Of a stretch of 7,472 nt of DNA, positions 5,636 to 7,472 are shown in pieces. This DNA is from Prevotellaceae bacterium (lineage in GTDB: Bacteria > Bacteroidota > Bacteroidia > Bacteroidales > UBA932): NCBI GenBank assembly GCA_031290755.1, contig JAITMY010000055.1:1-7472 (forward strand). Reading direction: 5' to 3'. Below the pieces are notes generated by a model. The model was not told the DNA's origin and did not search any database. It saw only the letters and a program-made list of their open reading frames with translations. A program made the translations under genes and the position numbers. The stretch's first letter is position 1. Each line of letters opens with the position of its first letter.

Positions 5636-5673
5636 AAAAAGTTCAGGGGCGCACGCGCTGCGCCCCTGAACTT
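5633..5673 (-). terminator. Strong terminator of the pectin methylesterase gene
   Basis: On the minus strand, AAGTTCAGGGGCGCA pairs with its complement to give a GC-rich stem of about 15 base pairs (5639-5653 with 5659-5673) and a five-base loop. It runs into a tract of eight Ts (5640-5633). It begins eight bases after the esterase stop codon, a textbook intrinsic terminator. Confidence 0.92.
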
Positions 5674-5681
5674 GTCCGCTG

Positions 5682-6686
5682 TTAGTTGTCCATTACCCCT
5701 TGCCACCCTGTCCACCCGTCGCAGCCTTGCAGGGCGCTTTCGGGGGTGTAGCGGGCAGCCTCCTGCGGGGTGAGCTGCCGCGCCCACGGTACGCGCTGCG
5801 TGGTGTCGGCGCCGGGGCCGGTGTTTTGAAATTCGGCGTAGCGGGCGGTGAGCTCGCGCTGCGGGTCGCCCCAGTTGTGCCACCCCGCGGGGCGGATGTG
5901 GGCGCCCAGCGAGCAGCGCATGAAGAGCACCGCGGCGTGGGCGCGCCACGGGCGGCCAAGGTACACCTGCTCGGCGGCGGAGTCGGCGGTGAGCGTGCAG
6001 CGGTGCAGCACGTAGCCCACCTCGCGCCCCGCGGGGGTGGAGGCCGCCGTGATGTACGAGCTCTTTTTGCTCCTGATGGTGCACTGCTCAAACCACGCGG
6101 TGGCCGGGCCGAAGATGAAGTCGGTGGTGCCCTCGATGTAGCACCGGTGGTAGAGCTGGCGGCTGTCGCCGTTGCCCGTGAACAGCGTGTCCTGGTTGCC
6201 CAGCAGGCGGCAGCGGGCAAACACCGCCCGGTCGCCCTCCACGTGCACCGCCACGGCCTGCCCCAGCTGCGGGGCGCTGTTTTCGATGGTGAGGTTCTCC
6301 GCCCTGAAGTCGCTGCCCAGCACGAGCAGCGTGTAGGTCTTGAACGTCCCCATGCGGTTCATGTTCGCGTGGTCGCCGTGGGTGATGATGGTCTCCGCCA
6401 CGTCCTCGCCCACCAGCGTGATGTGCGTTTTGTTGGCCGGAATCACCAGCTTTTCGCGGTACACGCCGCGGCGGATGAGGATGCGCGTTTCCCCCTCGGG
6501 GCGGTAGTCGCGCACGGAGCTAACCGCCTCCTGAATGGTGGCGTAGTCGCCGCTGCCGTCCTGCGCCACAACAAGGTCGTAGGGGGGCGCCTGCGCCCCA
6601 CCCTCCTCCGCGGCGGCTGCGGTGGTGGCGGCGAGGAGGAGGTAGAGGAGGATTTTCAATGCCTTTGTGCTGCTAACCTGTGCCAT
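5682..6686 (-). CDS. Secreted pectin methylesterase (CE8 family)
   Basis: This enzyme removes methyl groups from homogalacturonan, opening pectin to lyases and hydrolases. The 334 residues begin with a signal peptide (short basic stretch at 8-11, hydrophobic core ILLYLLLAA, Ala-rich end near 26), so export to the periplasm or beyond is expected. The beta-helix CE8 domain fills the rest, from VVAQDGSGDYATIQEAV (39-55) on. The active-site residues are in place: Gln143 in GQAVAV, Gln165 and Asp166 in GNQDTLF, Asp189 in TTDFIFG, Arg245 and Trp247 in LGRPWR. The length fits a single-domain bacterial enzyme without a carbohydrate-binding module. The ATG at 6686 directly precedes the signal peptide. 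It is transcribed alone from a promoter at 6718-6747 and ends in a strong terminator. No SusC/SusD or other pectin enzyme is in view, so it is not in an obvious polysaccharide utilisation locus. Confidence 0.96.
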   Translation of the reverse strand: MAQVSSTKALKILLYLLLAATTAAAAEEGGAQAPPYDLVVAQDGSGDYATIQEAVSSVRDYRPEGETRILIRRGVYREKLVIPANKTHITLVGEDVAETIITHGDHANMNRMGTFKTYTLLVLGSDFRAENLTIENSAPQLGQAVAVHVEGDRAVFARCRLLGNQDTLFTGNGDSRQLYHRCYIEGTTDFIFGPATAWFEQCTIRSKKSSYITAASTPAGREVGYVLHRCTLTADSAAEQVYLGRPWRAHAAVLFMRCSLGAHIRPAGWHNWGDPQRELTARYAEFQNTGPGADTTQRVPWARQLTPQEAARYTPESALQGCDGWTGWQGVMDN

Positions 6687-6717
6687 AATGTTTGTGTGCT
6701 ATGCTTTTTTTACCCCG

Positions 6718-6747
6718 CAAAGGTATCAAAAAAACATTCTGCTGCAA
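6718..6747 (-). promoter_or_regulatory. Promoter of the pectin methylesterase gene
   Basis: On the minus strand, TACCTTTG (6725-6718) is a perfect TAnnTTTG element. GTTG (6747-6744), 18 bases upstream, is an acceptable -33 element. The ATG lies 31 bases further on. Confidence 0.65.
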
Positions 6748-6763
6748 CTTTCCCCGTAAAACT

Positions 6764-6786
6764 GCTTTCCTAAGCGTTAGGAAAGC
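6764..6786. promoter_or_regulatory. Perfect 10-3-10 inverted repeat, candidate operator
   Basis: GCTTTCCTAA (6764-6773) and TTAGGAAAGC (6777-6786) are exact reverse complements around GCG. The site lies between two divergent genes, about 17 bases upstream of the esterase -33 element and about 52 bases upstream of the prfA -7 element. There is no T-tract and no gene ends nearby, so a terminator is unlikely and a protein-binding site more likely. No second copy is seen in the window. Confidence 0.55.
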
Positions 6787-6815
6787 TTCCCCGCTCGGCT
6801 CCTTCACGTTCAACT

Positions 6816-6846
6816 TTTTTTATTCAAGAGAAAAACATTACCTTTG
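6816..6846 (+). promoter_or_regulatory. Promoter of prfA
   Basis: TACCTTTG at 6839-6846 is a perfect -7 element. The -33 position (6816-6819) reads TTTT within a T run, a partial match at the right 19-base spacing. The ATG of prfA is 20 bases downstream. Confidence 0.6.
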
Positions 6847-6866
6847 CGGAAGAAAAATACAAAACC

Positions 6867-7472
6867 ATGTCAGAAAATACCATTTTGGGCAGGCTGGAAG
6901 GCTTGAAGCATAAGTTTGAGGAAATCGGTCAGCAGCTGGCCGACCCTGTCGTTACTGCCGATATGAAGAAGTACGTGGCGCTCAGCAAGGAGTACCGCGA
7001 CTTGGCGCCTATTGTCAAGGCCTGCGACGAGTATCGCAACCTGCTGAGCAACGTTGAGGCGGCGCGGGATATTTTGGTGAACGAAAAAGATGCCGACATG
7101 CGCGAGCTGGCGCGTGAGGAGCTGCTGCTGCTGGAGGCAAGGCAGCCGCAGCTGGAGGAGGACATCAAGCTGATGCTGGTGCCTGCCGACCCGCAGGACA
7201 GCCGGAACGCCATCGTGGAAATTCGCGCCGGCACGGGCGGCGATGAGGCCTCCATTTTCGCAGGCGACCTGTTTCGCATGTACAGCAAGTACGCCGAGGG
7301 CAAGGGCTGGCGGCTGGCGGTAACCTCGTTCTCCGAGGGCACGGTGGGCGGCTACAAGGAGGTGGTGATGAAGGTTTCGGGCGACAAGGTGTACGGCGTG
7401 CTGAAGTACGAAAGCGGCGTGCACCGCGTGCAGCGCGTGCCGCAAACGGAGACGCAGGGGCGCGTGCACACC
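6867..7472 (+). CDS. prfA: Peptide chain release factor 1 (3' end outside window)
   Basis: Release factor 1 reads UAA and UAG stop codons on the ribosome and triggers hydrolysis of the finished peptide. The window holds the first 202 codons, a little over half of the usual roughly 355-360. Visible are the helical N-terminal domain (1 to about 100), the class I release factor block EIRAGTGGDEASIFAGDLFRMY (118-139), and the start of the codon-recognition region HRVQRVPQTETQGRVHT. There PQT (192-194) occupies the place of the PxT tripeptide that reads the stop codon; PAT or PVT is more usual. PxT rather than SPF identifies RF1 and not RF2. The catalytic GGQ lies beyond the window end. The start is the ATG at 6867, 20 bases after a good -7 element. 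It is divergent from the esterase gene. Confidence 0.96.
   Translation, partial: MSENTILGRLEGLKHKFEEIGQQLADPVVTADMKKYVALSKEYRDLAPIVKACDEYRNLLSNVEAARDILVNEKDADMRELAREELLLLEARQPQLEEDIKLMLVPADPQDSRNAIVEIRAGTGGDEASIFAGDLFRMYSKYAEGKGWRLAVTSFSEGTVGGYKEVVMKVSGDKVYGVLKYESGVHRVQRVPQTETQGRVHT

Noticed and set aside
4904..5773. Plus-strand open frame opposite the regulator
   Set aside because: Same pattern of Val/Ala/Gly/His-rich translation; the minus strand encodes a recognisable protein with a promoter.
5700..6773. Long plus-strand open frame opposite the esterase (357 codons)
   Set aside because: It is the antisense of a clear CE8 gene in GC-rich DNA, has a His/Ala/Arg-rich low-complexity translation and no recognisable domain.

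Overview
The window looks like chromosomal DNA of a member of the Bacteroidota, probably Bacteroidales. No Shine-Dalgarno sequence is convincing before any gene. Several intergenic stretches carry the Bacteroidetes promoter pair, TTTG about 19 bases before TAnnTTTG. The DUF2461 protein, the AraR/NrtR-type Nudix regulator and the form of release factor 1 fit the same phylum. The assignment rests on motifs and family resemblance, not on a database search.

Layout. Bases 1-1640 are AT-richer and hold the 3' end of an unrecognised, probably secreted protein gene, a strong hairpin terminator, and a two-gene unit: an 87-residue protein of unknown function whose stop overlaps the start of a retropepsin-like aspartic protease. 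A tRNA-Phe(GAA) gene with its own promoter and terminator follows at 1666-1738. From about 1850 to the end the DNA is clearly GC-richer. On the plus strand come a DUF2461 protein and a stand-alone homocysteine S-methyltransferase. Its 3' end overlaps, tail to tail, the end of a minus-strand unit that reads (right to left) Nudix-type regulator, hisH, hisF. Further right, also on the minus strand, is a secreted pectin methylesterase (CE8) with a strong terminator. Last comes the 5' part of prfA on the plus strand, divergent from the esterase.

How the genes may work together. HisH and HisF form imidazole glycerol phosphate synthase: HisH releases ammonia from glutamine and HisF uses it on PRFAR. 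They sit without hisA or hisI and directly behind a regulator whose Nudix catalytic residues have decayed, so that protein probably senses a ligand. Regulators of this type are known to control sugar (arabinose) use in Bacteroides, and the neighbouring pectin methylesterase suggests plant-polysaccharide use. A perfect 10-3-10 inverted repeat upstream of the esterase promoter is a candidate operator. The regulator-target link is inference.

I see no CRISPR array, insertion sequence or complete unknown defence system. The least explained parts are the two-gene retropepsin cassette, the regulator-hisHF arrangement and the esterase/prfA palindrome.
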